From: Aquisalimonas sp007126095
GTDB taxonomy: Bacteria > Pseudomonadota > Gammaproteobacteria > Nitrococcales > Aquisalimonadaceae
NCBI RefSeq assembly: GCF_048323695.1
Contig: NZ_JBLWFT010000011.1
Coordinates: forward strand, 50,339-114,338
Reading direction: 5' to 3'
Length of the DNA stretch: 64,000 bases
The position numbers and the translations under genes are program-made. Shown in pieces: positions 54,983 to 63,776 of the stretch. The notes beneath the pieces were generated by a model. It was not told the DNA's origin, did no database searches, and saw nothing but the letters and a program-made list of their open reading frames with translations. The stretch's first letter is position 1. Each line of letters opens with the position of its first letter.

Positions 54983-56395
54983 TCAAACGCCCTCCCGTGA
55001 GTCGATGAACGCTAGCGCTGCGTCGATTCGCGCAAGGCTGACATCCCGCCCCAGCAACTCCAGGGTCTCGTCGATGGGCGGCGACACCGGCCCGCCGGAC
55101 AGCGCCACACGCAAAGGCTGGGCCACCTTGCCGAGCTTCAGTTCCAACCGCTCCGCCACATCCTGCACCGTCTGGTGCAGCGCACCGCGCTCCCATTCGG
55201 CAACGGCCGCCAGCGCCTCCCGCAGCGCAGCCAGCGCTGGACGCGTCTCATCCTTGAGGTTCTTCTTCGCGGCCTTCTCGTCGTAGGCCTCAGGCATGCG
55301 GTAGAAGAACGCGCTGTTGCGCGCCATCTCCTCCAGCGTCTTGGCCCGCTCTCTCTGGGAAACCACCACCGCGTCCAGCGATGGCCCGTCAGACGGATCG
55401 ATCCCAAGCTGCCCCATGTGCCAACTCAGGTGCCGCGCCACATGGGCAGGCTCCAGCGTCTTCATGTAGTGCTGATTGAGCCAGTCCAGCTTCGAGACGT
55501 TCAGCGCCGACGCCTTCGCGTTCAGGGAATCGATATCGAAGAGCTGCACCATCTCATCCAGCGAGAATACCTCCTGGTCACCATGGGACCAGCCCAGCCG
55601 CACCAGGTAGTTCAGAACGGCCTCGGGCATGTAGCCCTGGTCGCGGTAGTTCATGACGCCCACCGCACCGTGACGCTTCGACAGCCGCTTGCCGTCCTCA
55701 CCGAGGATCATGGGCACGTGCGCATAGACCGGCGGCTGCACACCCAGCGCCTGGAGGATATTCACCTGCCGCGGCGTGTTGTTCAGGTGATCGTCGCCGC
55801 GGATGACATGGGTGATCCCCATGTCCATGTCGTCCACCACCACGGTGAGGTTGTAGGTGGGCGAACCGTCTGTGCGGGCAATGATGAGATCATCAAGCTC
55901 GCTGTTGTTGAACGCCACGCGCCCGTGCACGCGGTCGTCCACCACCACCGCACCCTCCTCCGGGTTACGGAAGCGAATGACGTGCGACGTATCAGGCGCG
56001 GGCGGCTCCTGCAGATCACGGCACTTGCCGTCGTAGCGGGGCTTCTCCTTGCGCTTCTGCTGCTCCTCGCGCAGGGCATCAAGCCGCTCCTTCGAGCAGT
56101 AGCACTTGTACGCCTTGCCCTCGTCCAGCAACTGCTGGATCACTTCCCGGTACCGGTCGAACCGCTGGGTCTGATAGAACGGCCCCTCGTCGTACTCCAG
56201 GCCGAGCCAGGTCATGCCCTCGAGAATCGCGTTGACCGACTCCTGGGTGGAGCGCTCCTGGTCGGTGTCCTCGACGCGCAGCACGAAACTGCCGCCGTGC
56301 TTGCGGGCGTAGAGCCAGGAGAACAGCGCGGTGCGCGCACCGCCGATGTGCAGATAGCCCGTGGGGCTTGGGGCGAAACGAGTCTTCAGCGTCAT
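54983..56395 (-). CDS. gltX: Glutamyl-tRNA synthetase
   Basis: 470 aa class I synthetase. The HIGH motif is in FAPSPTGYLHIGGARTA and the KMSKS-equivalent in GKRLSKRHG. YCSKERLDALREEQ and the C-terminal anticodon-binding region are complete. The length is standard and the gene is probably the housekeeping copy. The tRNA-Ala gene follows it. Confidence 0.97.
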   Translation of the reverse strand: MTLKTRFAPSPTGYLHIGGARTALFSWLYARKHGGSFVLRVEDTDQERSTQESVNAILEGMTWLGLEYDEGPFYQTQRFDRYREVIQQLLDEGKAYKCYCSKERLDALREEQQKRKEKPRYDGKCRDLQEPPAPDTSHVIRFRNPEEGAVVVDDRVHGRVAFNNSELDDLIIARTDGSPTYNLTVVVDDMDMGITHVIRGDDHLNNTPRQVNILQALGVQPPVYAHVPMILGEDGKRLSKRHGAVGVMNYRDQGYMPEAVLNYLVRLGWSHGDQEVFSLDEMVQLFDIDSLNAKASALNVSKLDWLNQHYMKTLEPAHVARHLSWHMGQLGIDPSDGPSLDAVVVSQRERAKTLEEMARNSAFFYRMPEAYDEKAAKKNLKDETRPALAALREALAAVAEWERGALHQTVQDVAERLELKLGKVAQPLRVALSGGPVSPPIDETLELLGRDVSLARIDAALAFIDSREGV

Positions 56396-56520
56396 ACGGC
56401 CGGGTCCTTATACTCCGTCACCTGTAAGTTGAGGTGGCGTATGGTAGCAAAGCCCGCCCTCCGGAGGCACCGCGACGTTGACAGCCTCCAAGCTTGCACC
56501 TAGAATTTTGCAACTCGATC

Positions 56521-56595
56521 GGGCGCGTAGCTCAGCGGGAGAGCACTGCCTTCACACGGCAGGGGTCGCTGGTTCAATCCCAGCCGCGCCCACCA
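56521..56595 (+). tRNA. tRNA-Val (anticodon CAC)
   Basis: 75 nt with encoded CCA. The acceptor arm is GGGCGCG/CGCGCCC, the D-arm is AGCTCAGCGGGAGAGC, the anticodon stem CTGCC/GGCAG encloses TTCACAC (anticodon CAC), and the T-arm is GCTGGTTCAATCCCAGC. It is the last core-genome feature before the integrase island and its likely attachment site. Confidence 0.95.
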
Positions 56596-56630
56596 TACAA
56601 ATCAACGACTTAAAGCCGTCGCTGACCGAA

Positions 56631-56691
56631 AACCCTTCACTTCACGGACCTTTGCAGGGCGTTTGCAGGGCCTGAAGGTGAAGGGTTTTTT
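56631..56691 (+). terminator. Long hairpin with T-run after tRNA-Val
   Basis: AACCCTTCACTTCA (56631-56644) pairs with TGAAGGTGAAGGGTT (56673-56687) with one bulge, followed by TTTTTT. The loop contains a short direct repeat (TTTGCAGGG twice). It separates tRNA-Val from the integrase gene. Confidence 0.75.
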
Positions 56692-56751
56692 GCGTTTGGT
56701 GTTATCGAGGATCCCTTCCCTTCTGTATTCACCTGTATATGGGAGGGTTCC

Positions 56752-57870
56752 ATGGGAACCATCATCAAGCGCAAAGGACCGGACGGCCAAGCCGTTTACC
56801 AGACCCAGATCCAAGTCAAGAACCCCTACGACGGCAAGCGTCACAGACACGCACGGACCTTCGACACCCGACGCGAGGCCAAGGCTTGGCTCCGCGACCA
56901 TGAAGGCGAGATCCGCCGGGAGCTGAAGGCCAACCCACAGGACGCTGGCGTATTTACGCTGGCCGAGGCGTGTCGCCGCTACATCACGGACATCTGCCCC
57001 ACCCTCAAGGGAGGTGAGTCTGATACGGGCCGACTGGAGCGGTGGATTCGCCGCCACCCCCTGCGCAGTGTGCCACTGGCCGAACTCCACCGGGGCCAAC
57101 TCTCGGACTGGCGCGACGACCGCCTGGAGGAGGTCAAACCCGGCACGGTGAATAAAGAACTCGGTCTCCTCAGCCGCGTCATCGAAGCGGCCATCCAGGA
57201 CTGGGGATACGACCTGAGAGAAAACCCGGTCAAGCGGATTCGCAAACCGAAATCCAACGATGCCCGAGATCGCCGCCTTCGCGGCCCTGAAGAGGAATAC
57301 CTCCTGAGAGCCGCCCGCCCCGCACAGCAACGCGGCTACCACAACCACCCGGCTCGTAACACGTCCATGGAGGCGATCCTGATCCTCGCGATCGAGACGG
57401 CAATGCGTCGCAGCGAGATTACGCGACTACAGTGGCAACATGTATTTGAGGACGAGGGCTACGCCCTCTTAAAGGACACGAAGAACGGGGACGGTCGCGA
57501 GATCCTGCTCACCGGCCGGGCTTCGGAGACGCTCAAAGGGCTACGGGAAGCCAGCCCAGGGGAGCACGTCTCGCCCTATACCAATGAAGCGATCCGACAA
57601 GCCTGGCCCCGCATTCTCACACGGGCACGCCAGACGTACCGTGCCGACTGTGAGGCCAATTGCGAAGAGCCTGACCCAACGTTATTCACGAACCTCACCT
57701 TCCATGACCTCAGGCACGAGGCGATCTCGCGCATGGCAGACAAAACGGGATGGGATCCGAACCGGTTGGCAACGTTCTCGGGCCACCGGAGTCTGACGTC
57801 CCTGAAACGCTACGTGCACAACAGCCGCGATCTATTGATCAGGGAACTGCGCGCCTTTGAAAGTAAGTGA
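56752..57870 (+). CDS. int: Tyrosine recombinase (phage-type integrase)
   Basis: 372 aa. An N-terminal arm-binding region (GTIIKRKGPDGQAVYQTQIQ) is followed by a core-binding domain and a catalytic domain with Arg in ETAMRRSEI, HDLRHE (His/Arg) and the nucleophile Tyr in LTSLKRYVH. The residue set is complete. It lies 157 bp from the tRNA-Val 3' end in the same direction, the normal place for an island integrase. A possible terminator follows. Confidence 0.92.
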   Translation: MGTIIKRKGPDGQAVYQTQIQVKNPYDGKRHRHARTFDTRREAKAWLRDHEGEIRRELKANPQDAGVFTLAEACRRYITDICPTLKGGESDTGRLERWIRRHPLRSVPLAELHRGQLSDWRDDRLEEVKPGTVNKELGLLSRVIEAAIQDWGYDLRENPVKRIRKPKSNDARDRRLRGPEEEYLLRAARPAQQRGYHNHPARNTSMEAILILAIETAMRRSEITRLQWQHVFEDEGYALLKDTKNGDGREILLTGRASETLKGLREASPGEHVSPYTNEAIRQAWPRILTRARQTYRADCEANCEEPDPTLFTNLTFHDLRHEAISRMADKTGWDPNRLATFSGHRSLTSLKRYVHNSRDLLIRELRAFESK

Positions 57871-57878
57871 CATACCCG

Positions 57879-57914
57879 GCCCTGGGGGCCACGCCGCCGC
57901 CAGGGCTCTCTCTT
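57879..57914 (+). terminator. Hairpin after integrase gene
   Basis: GCCCTGG (57879-57885) pairs with CCAGGGC (57900-57906) followed by the pyrimidine-rich TCTCTCTT, nine bases after the integrase stop. Confidence 0.5.
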
Positions 57915-58009
57915 CCCTGTGGAGGGTGGGGAAAATCGGGTTCCTTCGCGATCTGTGTGGGTAGTCGGCATTTTCCCGGGGTAGCCGCTCATGGGGTGAC
58001 ACACTATGT

Positions 58010-58042
58010 CGCGGTGGTGCTCAACCAGCTGAGCTACGCGCC
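58010..58042 (-). other. 5' half of a tRNA gene (remnant)
   Basis: The minus strand reads GGCGCGTAGCTCAGCTGGTT followed by GAGCACCACC, a normal acceptor 5' strand, D-arm and start of an anticodon stem of the Val/Ile type. A GACAT loop-like stretch follows, but the 3' anticodon stem, T-arm and CCA are absent. It is a truncated tRNA copy between the two integrase genes, probably left by an integration or excision event. Confidence 0.55.
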
Positions 58043-58155
58043 TGTTGTGATTCCGGCGAGGCTTCGCGGCCCCGAGACTTCCCCGTGTCAGAGCGGGCAC
58101 CTGAGTACCACCCTGCCCCGGCGCCACCCCTGCGCCCTTCTTATGACAGTGCCCC

Positions 58156-58344
58156 TCACCCTGACTGGTGCGGGGTTTTCCCGTGGCGCCCGAGAAACTC
58201 CTCGATCGCCTTTCGAACGACATCTGAACGCGTCGGGATACCACCGAAATCCGCCCTCTGCTCAGCCCTGCATTCATCAATGAGCTCCAGGGTCTTATCG
58301 TCAAGTCGAATGTTGATCTGCTTCTGTTGGGTACGACTCGCCAC
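58156..58344 (-). CDS. Ribbon-helix-helix (CopG-like) protein
   Basis: 62 aa. It begins with a short basic region and the beta strand QKQINIRLDDKTLELIDECR, followed by the second helix TRSDVVRKAIEEFLGRHG, the standard CopG/Arc fold. It could be an antitoxin without partner or a small repressor. The start is a GTG at 58344 with GGAG ten bases upstream. It is divergent from the second recombinase gene and could bind the repeats between them. Confidence 0.75.
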   Translation of the reverse strand: MASRTQQKQINIRLDDKTLELIDECRAEQRADFGGIPTRSDVVRKAIEEFLGRHGKTPHQSG

Positions 58345-58417
58345 GGTTCAGGCTCTCCTCGTTGCCGACCATTAATACCTAACGCTGAACCAGAGAATAC
58401 TGGTCTGCACCCCCCAC

Positions 58418-58505
58418 GTATAGCCGCATCTTTGTATAGCCGATTGACAGGAGCGTATAGCCGCTATACATTGATCCAGAACGTATAGCGAACACACACG
58501 TATAC
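58418..58505. repeat. Five GTATAG-type repeats upstream of second recombinase
   Basis: GTATAGCCG occurs at 58418, 58434 and 58455, GTATAGCG at 58483 and GTATAC at 58500. The third copy is part of a perfect inverted repeat GTATAGCCGCTATAC (58455-58469) lying between the -35 and -10 of the promoter. It is likely an operator or recombinase/excisionase arm-site array; spacing (16, 21, 28, 17 bp) is too irregular for a CRISPR. Confidence 0.7.
58444..58472 (+). promoter_or_regulatory. Sigma70 promoter of second recombinase gene
   Basis: TTGACA (58444-58449), 17-bp spacer, TACATT (58467-58472), 47 bp before the ATG at 58520. The spacer is filled by the central inverted repeat, so bound protein would block RNA polymerase. 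Confidence 0.6.
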
Positions 58506-58519
58506 AGGAGCAGCTACTG

Positions 58520-59671
58520 ATGACTTACTTGACGGCAGACGAACTCGCCAGCCGACTGAAATTCGATCGCCGATACATTACGAACGTTCTGTGGACGAAA
58601 TTTCTCGAGGACGGGAGCCACTACGTCCGCCCGTTCGGCGTACGAAAGATCCTCTACATCTGGGGAAAGACCCAAGACGACATGCACGCGCAGGCGGACA
58701 TGTCGATCCCGATGGCCACCGGGGGTATCTGCAAGGAGTTCGCGGAACAGTGGTTTCTAGAGCAGGAGGTGGGCTGGAAGCGCTCGTACCGCAACAAGCT
58801 GCGGGATATCTATCAGCGCTACCTCCAGCCCACCTTTGGGGATGAGGTGGTCAGCGACATCAAGAAGTCCACCATCCTGCAGTTCCGTGCCCAACTCGCC
58901 AAAGTGACGCACGGACAGGAAAAGGCTCTATCACCCTCATGGATCAACCAGGTCTTGAATCTGCACAAGCAGATCCTCGACGAAGCCGCTGACCGACTTG
59001 ACTTTAACACGCCCTTCCGCGGCATCAAGCCCCTGAGGATCGGCCGCACGGAGGTCGACCCGTTCTCACTGGATGAGGTCCAGACGTTCCTGGACACGGT
59101 TGATCCTTCGTGGCGCCCATACTTCATCGTGCGCTTCTTCAGCGGCATGCGCACCAGCGAGATCGACGGGCTGAAATGGGAGTACGTGGATTTCGACCGC
59201 GGCGAGATCATGGTGCGCGAAACCCGCGTGCACGGCGAAACCGAAATCACCAAGACCGACGGCTCGGCGCGGGACATTCAAATGTCCGGTGTTGTCTGCG
59301 CTGCACTCAGGGAGCAAAAGGCGCTGACCGGGCATCTGAGCGAGTACGTCTTTTGCACCCGGCATGGGTATCCGCTGACCTATCGCAACGTCAACAACCG
59401 TGTCTGGTATCCGACGCTGAAGGAGGCTGGCCTCAAGCGCCGAACCCCCTACCAGACCCGGCACACGGCGGCCACGCTCTGGTTGGTGGCCGGCGAGAGC
59501 CCCGAGTGGATCGCACGCCAGATGGGGCACGCGAACACGAAAATGCTGTTCACGGTCTACTCCCGGTATGTCCCCAACCTCACGCGCCAGGATGGCTCCG
59601 CGATGGAGCGGCTCCTCCGCTCGCGACTAGGCGCCAGCCCTTCCGAGAGCGAGGAGGTGTCGGATGCGTAA
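58520..59671 (+). CDS. Second tyrosine recombinase with N-terminal helix-turn-helix-like region
   Basis: 383 aa. The first 60 residues (LTADELASRLKFDRRYITNV) look like an excisionase-type or AlpA-like DNA-binding segment. A core-binding domain and catalytic domain follow with Arg in FFSGMRTSEIDGL, RHTA in place of HxxR, His in RQMGHANTKM and Tyr in MLFTVYSRYV. GGAG is upstream. Unlike the first integrase it heads an operon with two further genes, so it may belong to a separate nested element. Confidence 0.88.
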   Translation: MTYLTADELASRLKFDRRYITNVLWTKFLEDGSHYVRPFGVRKILYIWGKTQDDMHAQADMSIPMATGGICKEFAEQWFLEQEVGWKRSYRNKLRDIYQRYLQPTFGDEVVSDIKKSTILQFRAQLAKVTHGQEKALSPSWINQVLNLHKQILDEAADRLDFNTPFRGIKPLRIGRTEVDPFSLDEVQTFLDTVDPSWRPYFIVRFFSGMRTSEIDGLKWEYVDFDRGEIMVRETRVHGETEITKTDGSARDIQMSGVVCAALREQKALTGHLSEYVFCTRHGYPLTYRNVNNRVWYPTLKEAGLKRRTPYQTRHTAATLWLVAGESPEWIARQMGHANTKMLFTVYSRYVPNLTRQDGSAMERLLRSRLGASPSESEEVSDA

Positions 59672-59948
59672 TGCGACCCCCCTCCCCGTTCACAACTCAA
59701 CGGACAAGGCGGACCTCTACTGGCAGATCACCTCCGCCCTCCACGCCGCCTTCAACTTACCGGAAGGCACCGGACTTCGCCATGCGCTTGGGGCCCCGGA
59801 TGCGCCCAATAACAAACATGCGTTGTACACCTGGGTGGAAACACAACTGATCAGCGCGGACGCCAAGGTCTGGACCCCAGTCATGAACGAACTGGTTACC
59901 CGCCTCCACGATGAACTCCAACGGCAGGAGCAGTTGCTATGGGTATGA
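59664..59948 (+). CDS. Small hypothetical protein in recombinase operon
   Basis: 94 aa, family not recognised, helical, slightly acidic. It overlaps the recombinase stop by eight bases with GAGGAGG six bases upstream of its ATG, and in turn overlaps the HD-domain gene, so the three are translationally coupled. Confidence 0.65.
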   Translation: MRNATPLPVHNSTDKADLYWQITSALHAAFNLPEGTGLRHALGAPDAPNNKHALYTWVETQLISADAKVWTPVMNELVTRLHDELQRQEQLLWV

Positions 59949-60886
59949 CAATCGAAAGACTACTCCCGCTCCTGGAACATCCCGAGCTGCATCCGGATGA
60001 GCCGATCGCGGGAACCTACGGCTTGGAGCCCATCAACACGGGGCGCGGATCCGACGGCCAACACTACGCCCGCGTTCGTGTCTTCGACTACACCGGCGCG
60101 ACCAGCGTCTTTCTTCGCCATGCGGAATGGCAACCACAAACGACAGGGCTCACCCCGCAGCACGAATGCAACATGGCGTTCACCTTCCAGCGTGGGCGGC
60201 ACGGCAACATGGTGCCGTTGGCCGTCCCCGCGCACGGGCTGGCCGTGCCCCAGCGCTCCCCCCTGGAACTCCTCCCGGGCCATGTCACGCCGGACCTCAA
60301 CGATCTCGCGCACCTCCTGGACCTGGCCAAGTCGCTGCAGACGCCCGGGCTGCGCTGGTTTCTGGAGTCCGTGTTCTCTAATCGGGATTTCGCCAAGGCC
60401 TTCGTGACCATGCCCGCCGCGAAGAAATGTCACCATGCCGTTCCCGGAGGGCTTCTGAGCCACAGCCTCGAAGTTGCCACCGGTGTCAAAGTCGTCGTCA
60501 ACGCGATGCCGAGCAACCGCATCATGGACGACGCTGCCATCGTGGTGGCCTTACTCCATGACGTCGGCAAAGTCACCCTGGCTCAGGACAACGAGAACCG
60601 CGTGCCATGCCTGGCCCGGGACCATGGCAGCCTGATCCAATACGCCCTACAGGACTCCCTGGCATACATCAGCCGAGTGGACCGTGACGCCCACGATGCC
60701 TTGTGGCGGATCATCCAGGCGTACCAGACCGGACAACACTACGACGTACCACTCGCAACCCTGATCAAGGCCGCCGACAGCGTCAGCGCCCAGGCGGACG
60801 CCCTGAGCCGGGGGCCGCAGGAAAAAGACCGCTACTGGCAGACGGCCTGCGGAGGAAAACCTATCTGGCGCCCCCCGCAGTACTAG
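59939..60886 (+). CDS. HD-domain hydrolase with N-terminal OB-like region
   Basis: 315 aa. The N-terminal 100 residues could form an OB-fold. The HD domain (about 150-290) has KKCHHAVPGGLLSHSLEVA, the metal-binding LLHDVGKV and RDHGSLIQYAL. This resembles YhaM-type exoribonucleases and the HD part of MobH/TraI-like relaxases of integrative elements; no relaxase motif follows, so the first reading or a truncated relaxase are both possible. ATG 59939 has AGGAG eight bases upstream. Confidence 0.75.
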   Translation: MGMTIERLLPLLEHPELHPDEPIAGTYGLEPINTGRGSDGQHYARVRVFDYTGATSVFLRHAEWQPQTTGLTPQHECNMAFTFQRGRHGNMVPLAVPAHGLAVPQRSPLELLPGHVTPDLNDLAHLLDLAKSLQTPGLRWFLESVFSNRDFAKAFVTMPAAKKCHHAVPGGLLSHSLEVATGVKVVVNAMPSNRIMDDAAIVVALLHDVGKVTLAQDNENRVPCLARDHGSLIQYALQDSLAYISRVDRDAHDALWRIIQAYQTGQHYDVPLATLIKAADSVSAQADALSRGPQEKDRYWQTACGGKPIWRPPQY

Positions 60887-60910
60887 CCCAGATCCGAAAT
60901 TGAGAGAACA

Positions 60911-60943
60911 ACGGCCGAGCACAACCGCTCGGCCGTTTCTGTT
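60911..60943 (+). terminator. Intrinsic terminator after HD-domain gene
   Basis: ACGGCCGAGC (60911-60920) pairs perfectly with GCTCGGCCGT (60927-60936) around a six-base loop, followed by TTCTGTTT. It ends the recombinase operon. Confidence 0.85.
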
Positions 60944-61176
60944 TGTGACACGGCTTCACGACGCCGCCAGCTCCAGCCCGTCACCACCCGTGCCCGTCGG
61001 ATTCCGACCCGTTACCGCCCCTCCGCACTCTGTACTTAGCTGTCCGTTTTTCCCGAAAAAAGAAATGTGATTTTAGTCACAGCCTGTACGGCTCAGTAAT
61101 ATAAAATTAAAGGCTATACCTAAAAAAAAGGACGGCAAAACCGTAAAATAAGTTTTCTAAAAAATGAAGAGTAAAT
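60944..61176. other. Gap with sharp GC drop
   Basis: The first 100 bp are GC-rich with no gene; from about 61035 the sequence becomes strongly A/T-rich (runs of A, TAATATAAAATTAAAGG) and provides several -10-like hexamers upstream of the gene at 61177. The change of base composition marks a junction inside the island. Confidence 0.6.
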
Positions 61177-61590
61177 ATGGTTAAAAAATCCTTATTATCA
61201 GCAATTGTTTTTCTATCGGTGATTTTGGGTTTTAACGCAAACGCTAAAGAAAAAAATGAAATCCCTGTTTACATACAGTCATCGACTTCTGGTCCTGTAA
61301 GTAGCTTTGAAAACCGGGTTGTTGGGGTGATTAATAATCACTCGTCTTTCTCTGTTCTCTCAGAAAGAGTTTACGATAGGCCCATCCTCGTTATTACAAC
61401 ATCGGGGCTTCATGCTGGACAAGCCGGGATAACGGCATTGTCAGTAACTTTTAGTGTTTGGATCCCGGGTGATGAGTTTACGCGTTTTATAAATACTGAA
61501 ACGTTCTTGTGCAGCCCTAATCAGTACGGCAGGTGCGCAAGAAATGTGGAAGGAAGTCTTAGTCATGCAAAGGGCATATTTGGTCACTAG
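61177..61590 (+). CDS. Small exported protein, low GC
   Basis: 137 aa, family not recognised. A signal peptide (about 1-23, LLSAIVFLSVILGFNANA) precedes a beta-rich domain with two cysteines (FLCSPNQYGRCAR) that could form a disulfide. Base composition is much more A/T-rich than any other gene in the window, a sign of recent acquisition. GAAGAG lies upstream of the ATG. Confidence 0.65.
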   Translation: MVKKSLLSAIVFLSVILGFNANAKEKNEIPVYIQSSTSGPVSSFENRVVGVINNHSSFSVLSERVYDRPILVITTSGLHAGQAGITALSVTFSVWIPGDEFTRFINTETFLCSPNQYGRCARNVEGSLSHAKGIFGH

Positions 61591-61617
61591 TTTTTATAAA
61601 ACGTTAGGAGAAAAATT

Positions 61618-62241
61618 ATGATAAAGAAGGCGATTGCCGCAGCTGCCCTGGCCCTTTTCAGCGCCAGCGGCTTCGCAACCCAGACGGGTAGCGAAGGTAA
61701 CCTGGATCGTTCTATCGACCTCCAGTGGGGTGTCGGTGGTGGCACCGCCACGGAGCTTTCGTATGCCAACTGTGTTGAGGACGGATCGATTCCGCTTGAA
61801 CATCGCATGTGGAATGCCCGGTTCCGCGATCTCGATGGCTTCCCTGGTGTTGACGGGGTGTTCGATTACCTCGCGGGTTCGGATATCGTCCAGTCCGCTG
61901 CCGGCAATGTTCTCCTCGCCGGCGGCCTCTACATGCGAGTCGCTGAGGACATTTGGGAGGATCGCATTGAATACGGAGCCGTTGGCGCCGCTCGCTACTA
62001 CGTCTTCCCAACCGAGCGACTTGAGCTGGGGATCGAGGGCCGGTATTACCAGGCGCTGAACGAGTCCAGCTACAACGATCTCGGGGTTACGGAATCCGGG
62101 CTGACCAGTGAGGTTTACGTCTCGTTTCGAGCGTTTGACCCTGAGTCCAGCCTGGCTGGCTTTCGCGTTTCGCACATCATGGACGTCAATGACGTCAATG
62201 GCGGCGATTACACGACTGTTGGCATCTACCGCAACTTCTGA
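61618..62241 (+). CDS. Exported beta-rich protein, possibly YfaZ-like outer-membrane barrel
   Basis: 207 aa. A signal peptide (cleavage near ASGFA, residue 20) is followed by alternating polar/apolar strands typical of a small beta-barrel, ending in an aromatic residue (YRNF) as outer-membrane barrels do. The layout resembles YfaZ-type proteins but the match is weak. AGGAG precedes the ATG; the gap to the previous gene is 27 bp. Confidence 0.6.
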   Translation: MIKKAIAAAALALFSASGFATQTGSEGNLDRSIDLQWGVGGGTATELSYANCVEDGSIPLEHRMWNARFRDLDGFPGVDGVFDYLAGSDIVQSAAGNVLLAGGLYMRVAEDIWEDRIEYGAVGAARYYVFPTERLELGIEGRYYQALNESSYNDLGVTESGLTSEVYVSFRAFDPESSLAGFRVSHIMDVNDVNGGDYTTVGIYRNF

Positions 62242-62576
62242 AGGACTCAAAGCCCTCAAAGTTCGCACATTGTGTGTTCTTTTGGGGCGCTCGCATGAGG
62301 TATCTCTTCATCGCTTTTACTTACGCTATTATGACGTCAGTTTTCTCGTAAACTTTTCCTTAGTCGCAGGCATCGGCTTTTAGGGCTATCACGCCAGCAT
62401 TATTCGACCACATAGTCTAGAGTCCGACGCGACTCGAAAAAGAATTAGCGCTGCGTATTTATACAAGCAACTGACATAAAATGTGGTAGCCGGACGGGTC
62501 GCTCTTTATCTGATTGGCGTATCCAATTAGGACGGTCAAGGTGATGACGAGAAAAGTCGATAGATAGGACATCAAT
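62242..62576. other. 335-bp gap without a supported gene
   Basis: No convincing gene is seen. One 18-codon hydrophobic reading frame (62296-62352) has no good ribosome-binding site. A/T content is raised throughout. Confidence 0.5.
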
Positions 62577-63041
62577 ATGATTTGGTTGGTTAAAGAGATT
62601 GCAAAGGAATTTTTCAAATCTTTACCGGAGGATAAAGCTAAAACAGAGAGTGAAAAAGCGGGGAATAAGGACCAGGATGAGAGCAGTAAAATAGAGCAAT
62701 CTAGGTTGCAAGAAGATCCGGATTTTTCCGCATCGCCAGCGGGTAGAGCCCGCGCCGCAAAAGCCGCAGGCATGCGTTTGTTTCAGATCGAGCTGTCTCT
62801 TAGCAGAACCAAGGCCGAGATAATCCCGCTGGACGGAGCATACGCACATACTCAAGAGACGGAGGATTATATCCAAGCACTTGAGTCGATTGAAAAGGAA
62901 GGATGGAAGCTTGAGCACGCCGGGTATGTAAGCCGGATAACAGGTAGCGAGTCAAGGCTGAAGTATTGGGGAACGGGCGAGCAGTCGGCTGTCAATGGCG
63001 AGATTATTGGCATCTACATTTTCCGGCGAGAGAATGCGTAA
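62577..63041 (+). CDS. Hypothetical protein
   Basis: 154 aa, family not recognised. The first 60 residues are highly charged and probably coiled or disordered (Lys/Glu/Ser/Asp-rich). The C-terminal part (about 75-150: EDYIQALESIEKEGWKLEHA, then GEIIGIYIFRR) looks like a small globular alpha/beta domain of the type often seen as DUF4177. AGGA lies eight bases upstream of the ATG. Single gene. Confidence 0.55.
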   Translation: MIWLVKEIAKEFFKSLPEDKAKTESEKAGNKDQDESSKIEQSRLQEDPDFSASPAGRARAAKAAGMRLFQIELSLSRTKAEIIPLDGAYAHTQETEDYIQALESIEKEGWKLEHAGYVSRITGSESRLKYWGTGEQSAVNGEIIGIYIFRRENA

Positions 63042-63212
63042 CGAGTGAGCGACGCTCGAACTTGCGAGACGTCGCGAGAACATGGACAGTCCAGCTCGTA
63101 GGCAATTCCCGTAACCAGTCATGACTTCCTCCGATTCTCATTACTTCGAGCAATAGCGGACATCAGAATCGGTCCCGCCGTTGTCCGCACTGGGTCGGAC
63201 GGCGTCCTTTGG

Positions 63213-63775
63213 TTAGAGAACGTCTGCGAATTCCCGTAGCCTTTCCGCCGTGACGACAAGCCCCTGCGCTGCGAGGGTGTCGAGGTAGGCATCGACAGGT
63301 TTCGGAGGGTTGCGGAGCGCAGCCCGGTGGCGTTTCGCGGTCGTCACAACCGCACCCTCATGCAGATCGAGCTGCTGTTCCACGAACTATCCGGGTGAAC
63401 GGCCTCAATGCCGTAGGGCGCGAGCGACGGTGCCGGAAAGTCTCTAAGGTTGATGGTCACGATTGTCTGCGCACCGGCGCGGATTGCGGCAGCAAGAATG
63501 TGTCGGTCATCGGGGTCTGGCAACGATAGGCCTTCGATCAACGGCTCATAGCCTTCCACAAGGCAGTCGGGTACCGCTTGATCCATCAGTGAGCGCGTTC
63601 TCTTGAGCGCGTCAGCCAGGTCAGGACGCGTTGCCAACAGGCTTCGTGTCCACTCGTCATGAATCCGGTCGGTCCATTTGGCAGCGAACAGCCCGGCGGT
63701 TGCCAGCCGAACCAGAAAATCCCGCATGGGTGCCGGGTACAGCACGCACGCATCAAACACCACCACGAAGCGCAC
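63213..63775 (-). pseudogene. PIN-domain toxin gene with one-base frameshift
   Basis: From GTG 63775 a VapC-like PIN domain reads FVVVFDACVLYPAP (first Asp), EWTRSL, DPDDRHILAAAI and TINLRDF, with the acidic active-site residues intact. The original frame ends at 63344 in an unrelated tail. A single missing base near 63387 shifts it; restoring it joins EAVHPD to EFVEQQLDLHEGAVV and a further 42 residues ending at TAA 63213, for a total of 187 aa, typical of this longer PIN family. Either a real mutation or a sequencing error. Confidence 0.75.
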
Positions 63776-63776
63776 G

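Noticed and set aside
58010..58042. Functional tRNA gene
   Set aside because: Anticodon 3' stem, T-arm and acceptor 3' strand are missing.
58418..58505. CRISPR array
   Set aside because: Repeat units are only 6-9 bp and spacing is irregular; they overlap promoter elements.
62296..62352. 18-codon hydrophobic peptide gene
   Set aside because: No ribosome-binding site of note and such frames are expected by chance in A/T-rich DNA.
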